DNA of 64,000 bases from Rhodococcus sp. 14-2483-1-2 (GCF_002259405.1 NZ_NPFW01000014.1:1-64000), one strand, 5' to 3'; positions 8,507 through 17,542 are shown, numbered from the stretch's first letter. Numbers and translations are program-made. Notes: generated from the letters alone by a model not told the origin.

Positions 8507-9019
8507 ATGAGTTCACATCTGCCGAGATCCGTTGTTCCCGAGAAGCCGAAGCCGGGCCAGGAGTCCGTCTGGGATTACCCCCGTCCGCCCAAGCTCGAGT
8601 CCTCGAACCGTTCCCTCGTCGTTCGGCTCGGCGGCGAGGTGGTCGCCCGCACCACCGCCGCGTACCGAGTACTGGAAACGAGCCACCCACCGACCTGGTA
8701 CATCTCGCCCGCAGACGTGGTTCCGGGTGCGTTGACCCCCTCGGAGGCCCGGTCGACGCACTGCGAATGGAAGGGTGCCGCCACCTACTGGGACGTACAC
8801 GGCGGAGATGCCGTCGCACCCGCCGCGGGGTGGAGTTACGAGAACCCCACTCCTCGGTTCGCCGAGATCGCCGGATACCTGGCGTTCTCGCCCAGTCGCC
8901 TCGACTGCGAGATCGACGGCGAAGCGGTCCGGCCCCAGGAAGGCGGGTTCTACGAGGGCTGGATCACCGACGACGTCGTCGGGCCGTTCAAAGGAATCCC
9001 GGGGTCCTACGGCTGGTGA
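8507..9019 (+). CDS. DUF427 domain protein
   Basis: 170 residues. A single DUF427 beta-fold is visible: VVRLGGEVVARTTAAYRVLE, then the conserved WKGAATYWDV and GWSYENPTP, and FSPSRLDCEIDGE. These proteins are widespread in actinobacteria and fungi with no firmly known activity. The gene follows DUF2637 by 22 bp and converges on the lipoprotein gene with only 4 bp between stops. Confidence 0.88.
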   Translation: MSSHLPRSVVPEKPKPGQESVWDYPRPPKLESSNRSLVVRLGGEVVARTTAAYRVLETSHPPTWYISPADVVPGALTPSEARSTHCEWKGAATYWDVHGGDAVAPAAGWSYENPTPRFAEIAGYLAFSPSRLDCEIDGEAVRPQEGGFYEGWITDDVVGPFKGIPGSYGW

Positions 9020-9023
9020 CGGC

Positions 9024-10070
9024 CTAGCTGCCAGGCAACTCCGCGCGAGTGATGATCTGAATCGAACTGCTCGCGCCGGGGTCGCTGCCGGTCACCAACA
9101 CGTCCCCGGTGCGCGGATCGACAGCGACCGAATTGGCCTGCGTCACCGTCGGAACATCGCCCAGAGTTCGCGGAGCAGTGGGATCCGATACGTCGACCAC
9201 TCGCAGTACGTTCGATGCGGTCAGAGTCACGAACAGCAACCGGCGTTCGGGATCGACGGCCAACCCGTACGGGTTGCCCGGCGCATCGATCGACGCGATC
9301 TGACGAATGCCCCCGGCAGCATCGACCGCTGCGAGAAGGACCGCACCGCCGTCGGTGTCGGCGAACGCGGCCACCGTCTGATTCACCGTCACCGCATGCG
9401 TGAGCTTGACGCCGATCGGAGCCTGCGCCACCTCCCGCTGCGTTGCGCCTTCGTAGACCCACACACCGTTGCCCTGCACGTCCGCGACGGCCGCGAACGG
9501 ACCGAGAGCGGCGACACCACCGGGTTGGACGGGACCCGGCGGTAGTTCCGACACGACCGAACCGTCACGCAGGAATATCACCCCGCCGCCCATCTCGTTG
9601 GTGGCCACGATCGTGCCGTCGGAGGTCCGCACTGCATCGTGTGGTTGACGGCCGACTCCGGTGACGGTCGACAGAATTGCGCCGTCGGCGAGTGAGATCT
9701 CGAGCAATTCGTCGCTGCCCTCGAGTGGAACCAACACCGGGCCATCCGGACCGGCCAGTGAGAGATGACGCGGCGCACCCGTCGTCGTGACCATCTGCCG
9801 CACGGCACCGGTCGCCGCGTCGAACAGCACAACGCCGTCGGGCTCACGCACCCCGGCAGCAGCGATCCCGGATGTTCCGACCACAACACCTTCGGGAGCG
9901 CCCGCAAGTGGAACGACGGTGCCGATCGGGTCGGCCGAATCCGGGGCCTGTGCAGGCTCGGCAGCGGGAGTGGTTGCCGGAGTGGACGGTTCGGTCGGGG
10001 ACTCGGCTGCAGAGCAGCCGGCCACGAGCAGGCAGGCAGTGGCCACCGCAACCAGCCGCGCGCGCATCAT
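9024..10070 (-). CDS. Secreted lipoprotein with predicted beta-propeller (YncE-like)
   Basis: 348 residues. A lipoprotein signal with lipobox LLVAGC ends at Cys19, then a Pro/Thr linker (residues 20-45), then repeated blade-like units such as VVGTSGIAAAGVREPDGVV, GRQPHDAVRTSDGTIVATN and GNPYGLAVDPERRLLFVTL. The start overlaps the BluB stop (ATGA), so it is the last gene of the GGDEF-EAL/BluB operon. Ligand or partner unknown. Confidence 0.75.
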   Translation of the reverse strand: MMRARLVAVATACLLVAGCSAAESPTEPSTPATTPAAEPAQAPDSADPIGTVVPLAGAPEGVVVGTSGIAAAGVREPDGVVLFDAATGAVRQMVTTTGAPRHLSLAGPDGPVLVPLEGSDELLEISLADGAILSTVTGVGRQPHDAVRTSDGTIVATNEMGGGVIFLRDGSVVSELPPGPVQPGGVAALGPFAAVADVQGNGVWVYEGATQREVAQAPIGVKLTHAVTVNQTVAAFADTDGGAVLLAAVDAAGGIRQIASIDAPGNPYGLAVDPERRLLFVTLTASNVLRVVDVSDPTAPRTLGDVPTVTQANSVAVDPRTGDVLVTGSDPGASSSIQIITRAELPGS

Positions 10071-10702
10071 CGGCGGTACTGCTCGAAGTGCAGGGCGTCG
10101 TCCAGCGGGCGGCGGGTGCGCCAGCCGAAGCGTTCCAGATCGGGTACCTCCTGAAACGACTCGACCGGGCCCACACACAGCCAGGCGATCGGGCGGACCG
10201 GCGCGGGGATGTCGAGCAGTTCGGTGAGATACGGCTCGTCGTAGAACGATACCCAGCCGACGCCGACGTTCTCGGCTATTGCTGCGAGCCAGAGGTTTTC
10301 GATGGCGAGTACGGCGGAGAACAGGCCGGTGTCGTCGACGGTGTCGCGGCCGAGGACGTGCCGTCCTCCACGGTCGGGATCGTAGGTGACGACCACACCG
10401 GTTCCGCTCGTCTCGATTCCCTCGATACGGATGGGGTCGAACGTCTTTCGGCGCTCGGCGTCGAGCTTGTCCGCGAAATCTTGTCGGCATCCGGCCACGT
10501 GCGCGGCGAAGGCGCTCAGTGTGTCGGGCTTGCGGACGACGACGAAGTCCCAGGGCTGGGTGTTGCCGACACTCGGGGCCTGATGCGCCGCGCCGAGGAT
10601 TCGGCGCAGAGTCTCGTCGTCGACGACGGTTCCGTCGAACTCGGCGCGAACGTCGCGGCGAGATCGAATCGCGGCGTACACCGACAGAGCTGCCTCGGTC
10701 AT
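10067..10702 (-). CDS. bluB: BluB-type 5,6-dimethylbenzimidazole synthase (nitroreductase fold)
   Basis: 211 residues. BluB breaks down reduced FMN with oxygen to make the lower ligand of vitamin B12. Hallmarks seen: SRRDVRAEF near the N-terminus, AAHQAPSVGNTQPWDFVVV, the central GRDTVDDTGLFSAVLAIENLWLAA and VGWVSFYDEPYL. The start overlaps the GGDEF-EAL stop by 4 bp and the stop overlaps the lipoprotein start by 4 bp. No cobalamin riboswitch was seen. A general nitroreductase is the alternative. Confidence 0.85.
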   Translation of the reverse strand: MTEAALSVYAAIRSRRDVRAEFDGTVVDDETLRRILGAAHQAPSVGNTQPWDFVVVRKPDTLSAFAAHVAGCRQDFADKLDAERRKTFDPIRIEGIETSGTGVVVTYDPDRGGRHVLGRDTVDDTGLFSAVLAIENLWLAAIAENVGVGWVSFYDEPYLTELLDIPAPVRPIAWLCVGPVESFQEVPDLERFGWRTRRPLDDALHFEQYRR

Positions 10703-13020
10703 GATATCCGTTCTCCTGTAGCAGTGTTCAGACGCGCGTCGATTTCGGCGACGAGGGCGGGTAGTCGGTCTGCCGAGGTGGGACGGCCGAGATGGTAACC
10801 CTGCGCTCGTCCGCACCGTAGCTCGCGCAACGTCGTCATCGTCACCTCGTCCTCCACTCCCTCTGCCGTCACCGACAGTCCCAGCGTACGGGCGAGTTCG
10901 ACGGTCGATCGCACGATGGCTTCGTGCGCCGGGTTGTGTGCCATGCCGCCGATGAAGGTGCGGTCGATCTTCAACTCCTGTACCGGCAACCTCTCGATGT
11001 ACGCGAGCGAGCTGTAGCCGGTGCCGTAGTCGTCGATGGCGACCTGCACACCCATCGCATGCAGAATCGACAGCGCCTCGGTAGCGCCGACCGGGTCGGT
11101 CATCGCCGAGGTCTCGGTCACCTCCAAGGTCAATCGACCAGGTGGACAATCGAATTCCTTCAACGCCGTGCACACCTGTCCGATGAGGGTGTCGTCGAAC
11201 AGATTGCGGGTCGAGATGTTGACGGCGATGCTCAACTCCAGTCCGTCGGACATCCACTGCCTGCGTTGGGCGAGGGCGTGGGTGAGGACGTAGCTCGTCA
11301 GTGGCCGGATCAGTCCGGTGCGTTCGGCGGTGGGCAGGAATGCACTGGGGGACAGGACTGTGCCGTTCGGATGATGCCACCGCAGCAGTGCTTCCACGCC
11401 GACGACGGTCATCGTCGTGAGGTCGACCTGCGGTTGATAGTGCAGTCGCAGTTGATCCGTTTCAAGTGCTGTGGTGAGTTCGCCGAGCATGATGAGTTGC
11501 TCGCTCTTGTCCCGGTCCATCGATCGGTCGTAGTACGCGACGCGCGACTGAGCTGCTTTCGCGGCCTGGACGGCGAGGTCGGCGCGCTGGACGAGGCGAT
11601 CGGGTGTCGTCTCGTCCTCACCGTCTCCGGTCGGAGAAGTCGACGCGACGCCGACGCTCGCTTCGATCAGTAGGGTCATGTTCCCCACCTCGAAGGGTGT
11701 GGCGAACCGGAGCTGGATCTCGTGTGCCAACGCGGCCGGATCCATCGACTCCGACGACCCGCACAGGGCAAATTCGTCACCGGCCAAGCGCGCCAACAGA
11801 ATCGAGTCATCGGCGACCCCTCGCAGGCGCTCGGCGACCAGCACGAGGACCTGATCGCCGAGGCCGCGTCCGAAGGTGTCGTTGATCTCCTTGAATCGGT
11901 CGATATCGACGGTCAACACAGTCGATTCACCCGCATTGCCCCAGAGTCGATGTTCGAGGGCGCGCAGGTTGGCCAGGCCGGTGAGGTGATCGGTATCGGC
12001 GACGGCACGGAGCTGGACGGTCTGAGTGTGCAACAACCGCAACAGATCGGTGATGCGAATGATCACCAGGACCACCAACGCGAGAGCGCAGAGCAGCACC
12101 GCCCATCCCCACTGGGCGATCGGCTCGTCGCGAACGACCTCGATGAACATCACGATCGGCGCAGTCAGGGTGGCCGCGGTCAGCACGACGACCGTGGGAG
12201 TGGTGAACGACGCCATCAGGTGGGCGTTGGATTCGATGTTCGGGTTGGTGATGCGCCGCATGGACGGGTGAAGGGCGGCGACGCCGATCAGGACGTAAGA
12301 GATGATCCAGCCGACGTCGAACAGAGACCTGTCGGACGAGGAATCCGAGACGATCGCGAAATTGTTCACGGTGTCGGTGACGACCAGCAGCGCAACGGCC
12401 ACGGTGAGCAGCCGATAGGACAGGGCCCGCCACTGCCTCGAGCCCACGAAGTGCGCCAGGAGTCCCAGGAGAAAGATGTCCATTGCGGGGTACGCGACGT
12501 CGACCAGACCGGCGATCCCGGAGATACCCTCGCCGCCGAGCGACGGCTGCACGGCGAACACCCAGGTGAGCAGTCCGAACGCGACCATGACGATGGCGCT
12601 GTTGGCTACGTGGCCGCGTTCGCTCGCTCGCCACTTGTGGCGAGCCAGCAGGAACAGGCCGAAGCCGTAGATCGGATAGCCGAGGAGGTACAGCGCATCG
12701 GCCAGTGATGGATACGGCACGCTGCCGCGGGTGACGTGGATCCATTCGTAGACGATGTCGCCGAGCACCCACAGTGCGGTTCCGGCGGCGATGGCCAGCC
12801 AGGCTCTGCGGTTGGCCGGCCGATGCATCCTGGTACCGATCACGGTGGCAGCGACGGCGGAGGCCCCGACGAGGGCGAAGACCGACTGGGCCCAGACGAT
12901 CGTCGGGACGAGGAAGTAGACGACGCAGCCGACTGCGCCGAGCGCTGCGTACCACCGCCACCAGGCCGTCACGATTTTCTCCAGCCGTTCACGCCGATCC
13001 GACGGCTTCAACAATGTCAC
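10699..13020 (-). CDS. Membrane-bound GGDEF-EAL protein (cyclic-di-GMP turnover)
   Basis: About 773 residues from a GTG at 13020; the frame is open to 13200 but that would overlap the divergent TetR start, so the true start is uncertain. The first 320 residues hold some eight or nine membrane segments with no named sensor domain. The GGDEF domain follows, with RLAGDEF in place of R-GGDEF, a variant that is often active. The EAL domain has VEALLRW, NIS, EVTET, DDYGTGYSS, KIDRTF and AEGVE, so the phosphodiesterase site looks complete. Head gene of an operon with BluB and a lipoprotein. Confidence 0.9.
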   Translation of the reverse strand: MTLLKPSDRRERLEKIVTAWWRWYAALGAVGCVVYFLVPTIVWAQSVFALVGASAVAATVIGTRMHRPANRRAWLAIAAGTALWVLGDIVYEWIHVTRGSVPYPSLADALYLLGYPIYGFGLFLLARHKWRASERGHVANSAIVMVAFGLLTWVFAVQPSLGGEGISGIAGLVDVAYPAMDIFLLGLLAHFVGSRQWRALSYRLLTVAVALLVVTDTVNNFAIVSDSSSDRSLFDVGWIISYVLIGVAALHPSMRRITNPNIESNAHLMASFTTPTVVVLTAATLTAPIVMFIEVVRDEPIAQWGWAVLLCALALVVLVIIRITDLLRLLHTQTVQLRAVADTDHLTGLANLRALEHRLWGNAGESTVLTVDIDRFKEINDTFGRGLGDQVLVLVAERLRGVADDSILLARLAGDEFALCGSSESMDPAALAHEIQLRFATPFEVGNMTLLIEASVGVASTSPTGDGEDETTPDRLVQRADLAVQAAKAAQSRVAYYDRSMDRDKSEQLIMLGELTTALETDQLRLHYQPQVDLTTMTVVGVEALLRWHHPNGTVLSPSAFLPTAERTGLIRPLTSYVLTHALAQRRQWMSDGLELSIAVNISTRNLFDDTLIGQVCTALKEFDCPPGRLTLEVTETSAMTDPVGATEALSILHAMGVQVAIDDYGTGYSSLAYIERLPVQELKIDRTFIGGMAHNPAHEAIVRSTVELARTLGLSVTAEGVEDEVTMTTLRELRCGRAQGYHLGRPTSADRLPALVAEIDARLNTATGERIS

Positions 13021-13130
13021 ACGGACGTGATGTAGGTCACCTGCGCTGCGCGTCCAGTGACAGAAGTATGCCTCAGCGCTACGCTCGGTAAGCGGTACGA
13101 AACTGTTTCGATTCGATAAGGGGGCCACGG

Positions 13131-13724
13131 ATGAGCGTCGACGCCCCACGTCGGTCGAGGGTGAGTGTGGAACGCGAGGGCGAATTTCTCGACGCCGCAC
13201 TCCTGTGCCTCGGCGAGGTCGGTTACGACTCGCTGTCGATGGACCTGGTTGCCGAGCGAGCGCAGTGCAGCAAGGCCACCCTTTACCGGAGATGGTCGAG
13301 CAAGGCCGAGATGGTGGTCGCGGCCATCGAATCGGTCGGCCCGCCCCCGTTCGTCGGCATCGATACCGGAGACCTTCGCGGAGATCTGCTCGAGTTGATG
13401 AATCGGGTGTCCGAGGGGGCAGAGCACGATCAACGTTTCGCTGCGGCGATCCACCACGCGGTGATGGTCGACGAACAGTTGGCGGCAGCGGTGCGGAGAA
13501 CGTTCCTCGAACCCGAGGCCAGATTCCTCGAGTCGGTCGTCGTGCGCGCGGTGCAGCGGGGGGAATTGTCGAGCAGGCCGAGATCGGCAGACTTTCTGCA
13601 GTACATGGTCTTCAGCGCAATCATGACTGGCCCATTGACCGACGCCAAGCCTTTGGATTCGGAATACCGAACGCGAATAATCGACGAAGTAATTCTGCCG
13701 TCACTTCGCTCGACGACCGTCTGA
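13131..13724 (+). CDS. TetR-family transcriptional regulator
   Basis: 197 residues. Helix-turn-helix at about residues 35-60: MDLVAERAQCSKATLYRRW, followed by SSKAEMVVAAI. The C-terminal half resembles the TetR_C ligand domain of mycobacterial AcrR-like proteins (PEARFLESVVVRAVQRGEL). Divergent from the GGDEF-EAL gene with about 110 bp between, and upstream of the DUF4956-CotH module; either may be its target. Confidence 0.87.
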   Translation: MSVDAPRRSRVSVEREGEFLDAALLCLGEVGYDSLSMDLVAERAQCSKATLYRRWSSKAEMVVAAIESVGPPPFVGIDTGDLRGDLLELMNRVSEGAEHDQRFAAAIHHAVMVDEQLAAAVRRTFLEPEARFLESVVVRAVQRGELSSRPRSADFLQYMVFSAIMTGPLTDAKPLDSEYRTRIIDEVILPSLRSTTV

Positions 13725-14025
13725 CGGCGTTTGTACAACATGTACACGTAATCGATTGACCCGCAACGCAACTGAAAAATTGAACCGACCGGCGTCCGAC
13801 TGGGGCGCCGGATCGAGTTCGTTCGAAGTTCCACTGCTGCCAGGAAATGAACGGCTGAATTGGCAGGAAACTGCCAGCTTCTGAGGTGGAAATTCCGTCC
13901 AGATTGTCTCTAGGGTTAACGGCATCCGAACAAACGGTAAACAGCACTGATTGCGGATGTAGGCGCGTGGGTCACGCGCTCCCCGGTAACCAGTGCGGAA
14001 TTCGACTCAACTCGATCGGAATGCG
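13725..14025. other. 301-bp intergenic region before the DUF4956-CotH module
   Basis: AT-richer than its surroundings. It begins with TGTACA-ACA-TGTACA (13732-13746), a double palindrome that could be a dimer-binding site, for example for the TetR just upstream. TCTAGGGT near 13907 may be a -10-like element. No gene or hairpin terminator with a T-run was seen. Confidence 0.4.
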
Positions 14026-14703
14026 ATGAATTTCAACATTCAAGACCTGAGCGGAACGTTCTCGACGTTCGACATCGTGGTGTCTCTGACACTGTCGTTC
14101 GTTCTGTCGGCCATCATCGGCTGGGTCTACCGACTCACCCACAAGAACGTCTCGTACAGCCAGTCCTACGTACAAACTCTCGTCACGGTGGGCATGGTCA
14201 TCAGCTTGATCATGCTGGTCGTCGGATCGAACGTGGCACGGGCGTTCGCCCTCGTCGGTGCGTTGTCCGTCGTCCGATTCCGCAACGCCATCAAGGAAAC
14301 TCGCGATGTCGGCTTCATCTTCCTCGTCATGGCGATCGGCATGGCCACGGGAACTCGCTTCTACGTGTTGGCCATTGCGGCCACGTTTGCCATCTGCTTG
14401 GTCATGGTGGTGATGAGCAAGTTCAACTGGTTCAAACTCGATGTGCAGCGTCAGGTCGTCAAGGTGCAGGTTCCACCCGACGCCGATTACACCGATCTCG
14501 TCGAGGACGTACTGATCAAGTACTGCAAAGAGTTCGAGCTCGTCAGTACCGAATCGGTGCGATCGGGTGCGCTGACCGAGTTGTACTTCACGGCCCAACT
14601 CAGATCGGGCAAGAAACCCGGTGAGTTGATCGCAGCGCTCAGTGAGGTCAATACCGGACAACGGGTTTCGGTACTCACCGGATACGACCAGACGGACATC
14701 TGA
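14026..14703 (+). CDS. DUF4956 membrane protein
   Basis: 225 residues from ATG with CGGA before it; a GTG 33 bp upstream is the alternative start. Four hydrophobic segments cover residues 15-130 (FDIVVSLTLSFVLSAIIGWV, TLVTVGMVISLIMLVVGSNV, FIFLVMAIGMATG, VLAIAATFAICLVMVVMS), with the family motif ARAFALVGALSVVRFRNAIK between. The C-terminal 80 residues form a soluble domain. DUF4956 genes commonly travel with VTC and CotH genes, as here. Role unknown; a polyphosphate or envelope link is inferred. Confidence 0.87.
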   Translation: MNFNIQDLSGTFSTFDIVVSLTLSFVLSAIIGWVYRLTHKNVSYSQSYVQTLVTVGMVISLIMLVVGSNVARAFALVGALSVVRFRNAIKETRDVGFIFLVMAIGMATGTRFYVLAIAATFAICLVMVVMSKFNWFKLDVQRQVVKVQVPPDADYTDLVEDVLIKYCKEFELVSTESVRSGALTELYFTAQLRSGKKPGELIAALSEVNTGQRVSVLTGYDQTDI

Positions 14704-14705
14704 TC

Positions 14706-16403
14706 GTGGCCGACCCGAACGCGAACTTTCCCACCGCTCCGACAACCCTGCGAAGGAGGCTCGTCCACCGAGTGCCTCGGACGGTGCGGCAGCATTGGAA
14801 AATTGCTGCCACACTGCTGGTGTTCGTCGTGGTGATGGCGACCGTGTTCGGGTCGACCCGGATCCGCCCGTACATCACCGGCGATGCAACCGTCATCGCC
14901 TCCGAGATCACCGAGAACGTCCAGGGTACGGTCGATCTGTTCGATACCACTGTGTCGCACTCGATTTCGGTGGATATCGACGCCGGCGACTACCAGACCC
15001 TGAAGGACTCGTTCCAGAACGAGGGTGTCAAGGAATCGGTACCCGCAGACATCACCATCGACGGCACCCTGATCTCGGACGTCGGTATTCGGTTGAAGGG
15101 CAACTCGACGCTGAGCACGCTGAGCAACGACGACGGCACGATGCCGGGACGCGGTGGTGGCAACGCCGGCGCGGACGGCGCAGCAGCTCCTGCGGACGGC
15201 GCAGCCATGCCCGAGGGCGGGGGAATGCCGGAGGGTGCAACCATGCCGGACGGCGCAGCCATGCCCGAGGGCGGGGGAATGCCGGAGGGCGCAGCCATGC
15301 CGGAGGGTGCAGCCATGCCCGAGGGCGGGGGTATGCCCGGTGGTGCCGGGATGGCCATGTTCGGTGAACCGCTCAGTTTCGATGAGCCCGAGGATCTTCC
15401 GTTTCTGATCGACTTCGCCGAGTACTCCGAGGGCCGGGCGTATCAGGGTCACACCACGCTCTCGCTGCGGCCGTACACTCCGGCGTTGAACGAGTCGGTT
15501 TCTCTTGCGATCACCGAGGCTTCGGGCCAGGCGACCCAGGACTTCACCTACACCACGTATTCGGTGAACGACTCGACCGAGACGACGCGACTGGTGGTCG
15601 TCGCTCCCGATGACGACTACGCCAATTCTCTGCACGACGGCGACGGGGTGTTGTACAAGACCGGCGCAAATGCGAGTTTCACGTATCAGGGCGATGATCA
15701 GACCACCTACGCCGAGCAGTTCACCCAGATCAATGCCCGCGGCACAGCGGACCTGCAACCGATCATCACGCTGCTGAAGTGGCTCGACGGTGCCGACCAG
15801 GCCGAATTCGATGCGCATCTGGCCGACTACGTCGACGTCGACTCGCTGGCGAATTACCTTGCACTGCAGAACTTGCTGGGCAACGGCGACGACATGGGCG
15901 GACCGGGAAAGAACTTCTACCTCTACTACGACCTGGACACGAAGAAGTTCTCCGTCGTGTCGTGGGATCTCAACCTGGCTCTGAATTCCGATTCCACCGC
16001 CGGGGCGCACGACGAAGTCTCGATGATTCCCGGTGGCGGAGGAGCCGGAGGCGGTGGCATGCCGCAGATGCCCGAGGGCTTCACACCACCGGAGGGAATG
16101 GAGATCCCGGAGGGTGGGGGCATGCCCGAAGGTGGACCGATGCTGGGTAATTCGCTCAAGGACATGTTCTTGGACTCGACGGAATTCACCGACGAATACG
16201 ACGCTGCGTACCGCACGATCTACGACGAGTTGTGGGCCAGTGGTCGAGTACTCGACATCGTCGACGAGGTTGCCGCATCCGTTCCCACGTCGGCCGGGCT
16301 CACCCAGGAGGAGATCGACGCCGACGCTGCCGAATTGAAGTCACGGCTGCAGATCCGAATCGACGCACTCGCCGACGATCCTGTCGTGACGGGATCGTCG
16401 TGA
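14706..16403 (+). CDS. CotH kinase family protein with MPEGG-type repeat
   Basis: 565 residues from a GTG 3 bp after the DUF4956 stop. One membrane anchor lies at about residues 33-50 and the rest should be outside the membrane. CotH-type features: DVGIRLKGNST, then NYLALQNLLGNGDD, FYLYYDLDTKKFSVVSWDLNLAL, which contains the Asp cluster expected of this atypical kinase fold. CotH of Bacillus phosphorylates spore coat proteins. Two insertions of low complexity, about residues 165-215 and 445-480, repeat MPEGGGMPEGA. The pairing with DUF4956 and VTC is a recurrent bacterial gene set. Confidence 0.87.
   Translation: MADPNANFPTAPTTLRRRLVHRVPRTVRQHWKIAATLLVFVVVMATVFGSTRIRPYITGDATVIASEITENVQGTVDLFDTTVSHSISVDIDAGDYQTLKDSFQNEGVKESVPADITIDGTLISDVGIRLKGNSTLSTLSNDDGTMPGRGGGNAGADGAAAPADGAAMPEGGGMPEGATMPDGAAMPEGGGMPEGAAMPEGAAMPEGGGMPGGAGMAMFGEPLSFDEPEDLPFLIDFAEYSEGRAYQGHTTLSLRPYTPALNESVSLAITEASGQATQDFTYTTYSVNDSTETTRLVVVAPDDDYANSLHDGDGVLYKTGANASFTYQGDDQTTYAEQFTQINARGTADLQPIITLLKWLDGADQAEFDAHLADYVDVDSLANYLALQNLLGNGDDMGGPGKNFYLYYDLDTKKFSVVSWDLNLALNSDSTAGAHDEVSMIPGGGGAGGGGMPQMPEGFTPPEGMEIPEGGGMPEGGPMLGNSLKDMFLDSTEFTDEYDAAYRTIYDELWASGRVLDIVDEVAASVPTSAGLTQEEIDADAAELKSRLQIRIDALADDPVVTGSS
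15207..15350 (+). repeat. In-frame tandem repeat in the CotH gene
   Basis: About six or seven imperfect units of 15-33 bp built from ATGCCGGAGGG and GGCGCAGCC, coding for (MPEGGGMPEGA)n variants. Units are near identical at DNA level, so copy number may vary by slippage without changing frame. A related but more diverged stretch occurs at about 16058-16140 in the same gene. Confidence 0.8.
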
Positions 16404-16414
16404 TGTCCCGGCGG

Positions 16415-16582
16415 TCAGCGCAGGGTCAGGGTGTCTGCCGGGGAAACCTCGCGGCGGGGGTCGCGCAGCGGCATGCCGTTGATCAGGACCATTCCCTCCA
16501 TTACGAAGGAGGCGGCCTGCGACAGCGTGCGCGCAGTGCCTGTGGCAACCAACAACTCGGGAACAGAAGTTCGACCGTTCAT
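16415..16582 (-). CDS. Small stand-alone S4-like RNA-binding protein (tentative)
   Basis: 55 residues from ATG at 16582; the frame is open further upstream. The sequence VPELLVATGTARTLSQAASFVM followed by EGMVLINGMPLRDPRREVS and DTLTLR follows the S4 fold pattern (as at the C-terminus of tyrosyl-tRNA synthetase). It lies on the opposite strand inside the polyphosphate-type module, 11 bp from the CotH stop. It could be a remnant of a larger gene. Confidence 0.45.
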   Translation of the reverse strand: MNGRTSVPELLVATGTARTLSQAASFVMEGMVLINGMPLRDPRREVSPADTLTLR

Positions 16583-16648
16583 GACCTGATGCTGCTCCCG
16601 AGCGGTGACCGTCGACGCTCGATCGCGTGGCGGGTAGGCGACAGTCAG

Positions 16649-17542
16649 GTGAACACTCGGAGACGGCGGGTCGGCGTGATGGTCGCTGTGTGCGGGGTCG
16701 GCGCCTCGGTGCTCGCGTCGTGCACCTCGGCCCAACCCCCAGCGACCCAACCCCCGGCAGCCCAACCCTCAGCCGCCGCGGGATTCGAAACCTGGTGCAC
16801 CCCCACCGACTCGGGCCTGTCCGAGTTGTCGGGTCTGGCGTGGACGGGCGATACCGGCTACGCGATCGGGGACCGCGGCAGCGACGACCGGCTGGCGGTG
16901 CTCGACCGTGCCTGCGAGGTGACCGGGTGGGTCGACGTCGGAGTCGAGACGGTCGACGTCGAGGACATGGCCGTCGACAGCGCGGGGATCGTGTGGCTCG
17001 CCGACACCGGCGACAACGACGGTGAACGCGAGAGCGTCACCCTGATCGGCGTCGATGTCCGGTCCGATCGTCGCACCTCCGTCTCTCTGCGCTACCCGGA
17101 CGGCGCACACGACGTCGAGGCGTTCGCTCTGACGCCTACCGGGCAACCGGTGTTGATCACCAAGGTCTCGGGCGGTGCGTCCGCAACGATCTACTTGTCC
17201 GACGAATCCGTTACCGGCGCAGCAGACACCGTGGATCTGGTTCGCGTCGGAGCAGTGGCCGCAACTGCTGCGGACGGATCGAGTCGGCCGATCACCGGTG
17301 CAGCCGTCGATGCCGACGCGACCGTGGGGGCACTGCGAACGAAGAAGGATCTGTTCGTCTTCGATATCGCCGACGGCGATGTGGCAGCAGCATTCTCGGG
17401 CGCTCCCGCCGGTGTCGTCGAGGGCCCCGATCAACCACAGGGCGAGGCCGTCGCCTTCACCGACGCGGGTGAACTACTGCTCGCGTCCGAGGCCGACGGA
17501 GCCACCGAACTACCCCCGATCGTGTTCGCCGAGCCGAACTGA
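16649..17542 (+). CDS. Secreted lipoprotein, predicted beta-propeller-like
   Basis: 297 residues from GTG. Signal with lipobox SVLASC, then a PPATQPPAAQP linker and a soluble domain with repeated units such as SELSGLAWTGDTGYAIGDRGSD, VDVEDMAVDSAGIVWLADTGDN and GAHDVEAFALTPTGQPVLIT. These resemble SdiA-regulated or esterase-like propeller proteins, but no active site is recognised. Between the CotH and VTC genes on the same strand, 47 bp before VTC. Confidence 0.68.
   Translation: MNTRRRRVGVMVAVCGVGASVLASCTSAQPPATQPPAAQPSAAAGFETWCTPTDSGLSELSGLAWTGDTGYAIGDRGSDDRLAVLDRACEVTGWVDVGVETVDVEDMAVDSAGIVWLADTGDNDGERESVTLIGVDVRSDRRTSVSLRYPDGAHDVEAFALTPTGQPVLITKVSGGASATIYLSDESVTGAADTVDLVRVGAVAATAADGSSRPITGAAVDADATVGALRTKKDLFVFDIADGDVAAAFSGAPAGVVEGPDQPQGEAVAFTDAGELLLASEADGATELPPIVFAEPN

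Noticed and set aside
10186..10702. Cobalamin riboswitch near bluB or cbtB
   Set aside because: No B12-box-like element or long structured leader was seen; both genes start right after or inside an upstream gene.
13021..13200. N-terminal extension of the GGDEF-EAL protein
   Set aside because: It would overlap the divergent TetR start and has an Arg/Ser-rich sequence with no ribosome site; the start nearer the first helix was preferred.
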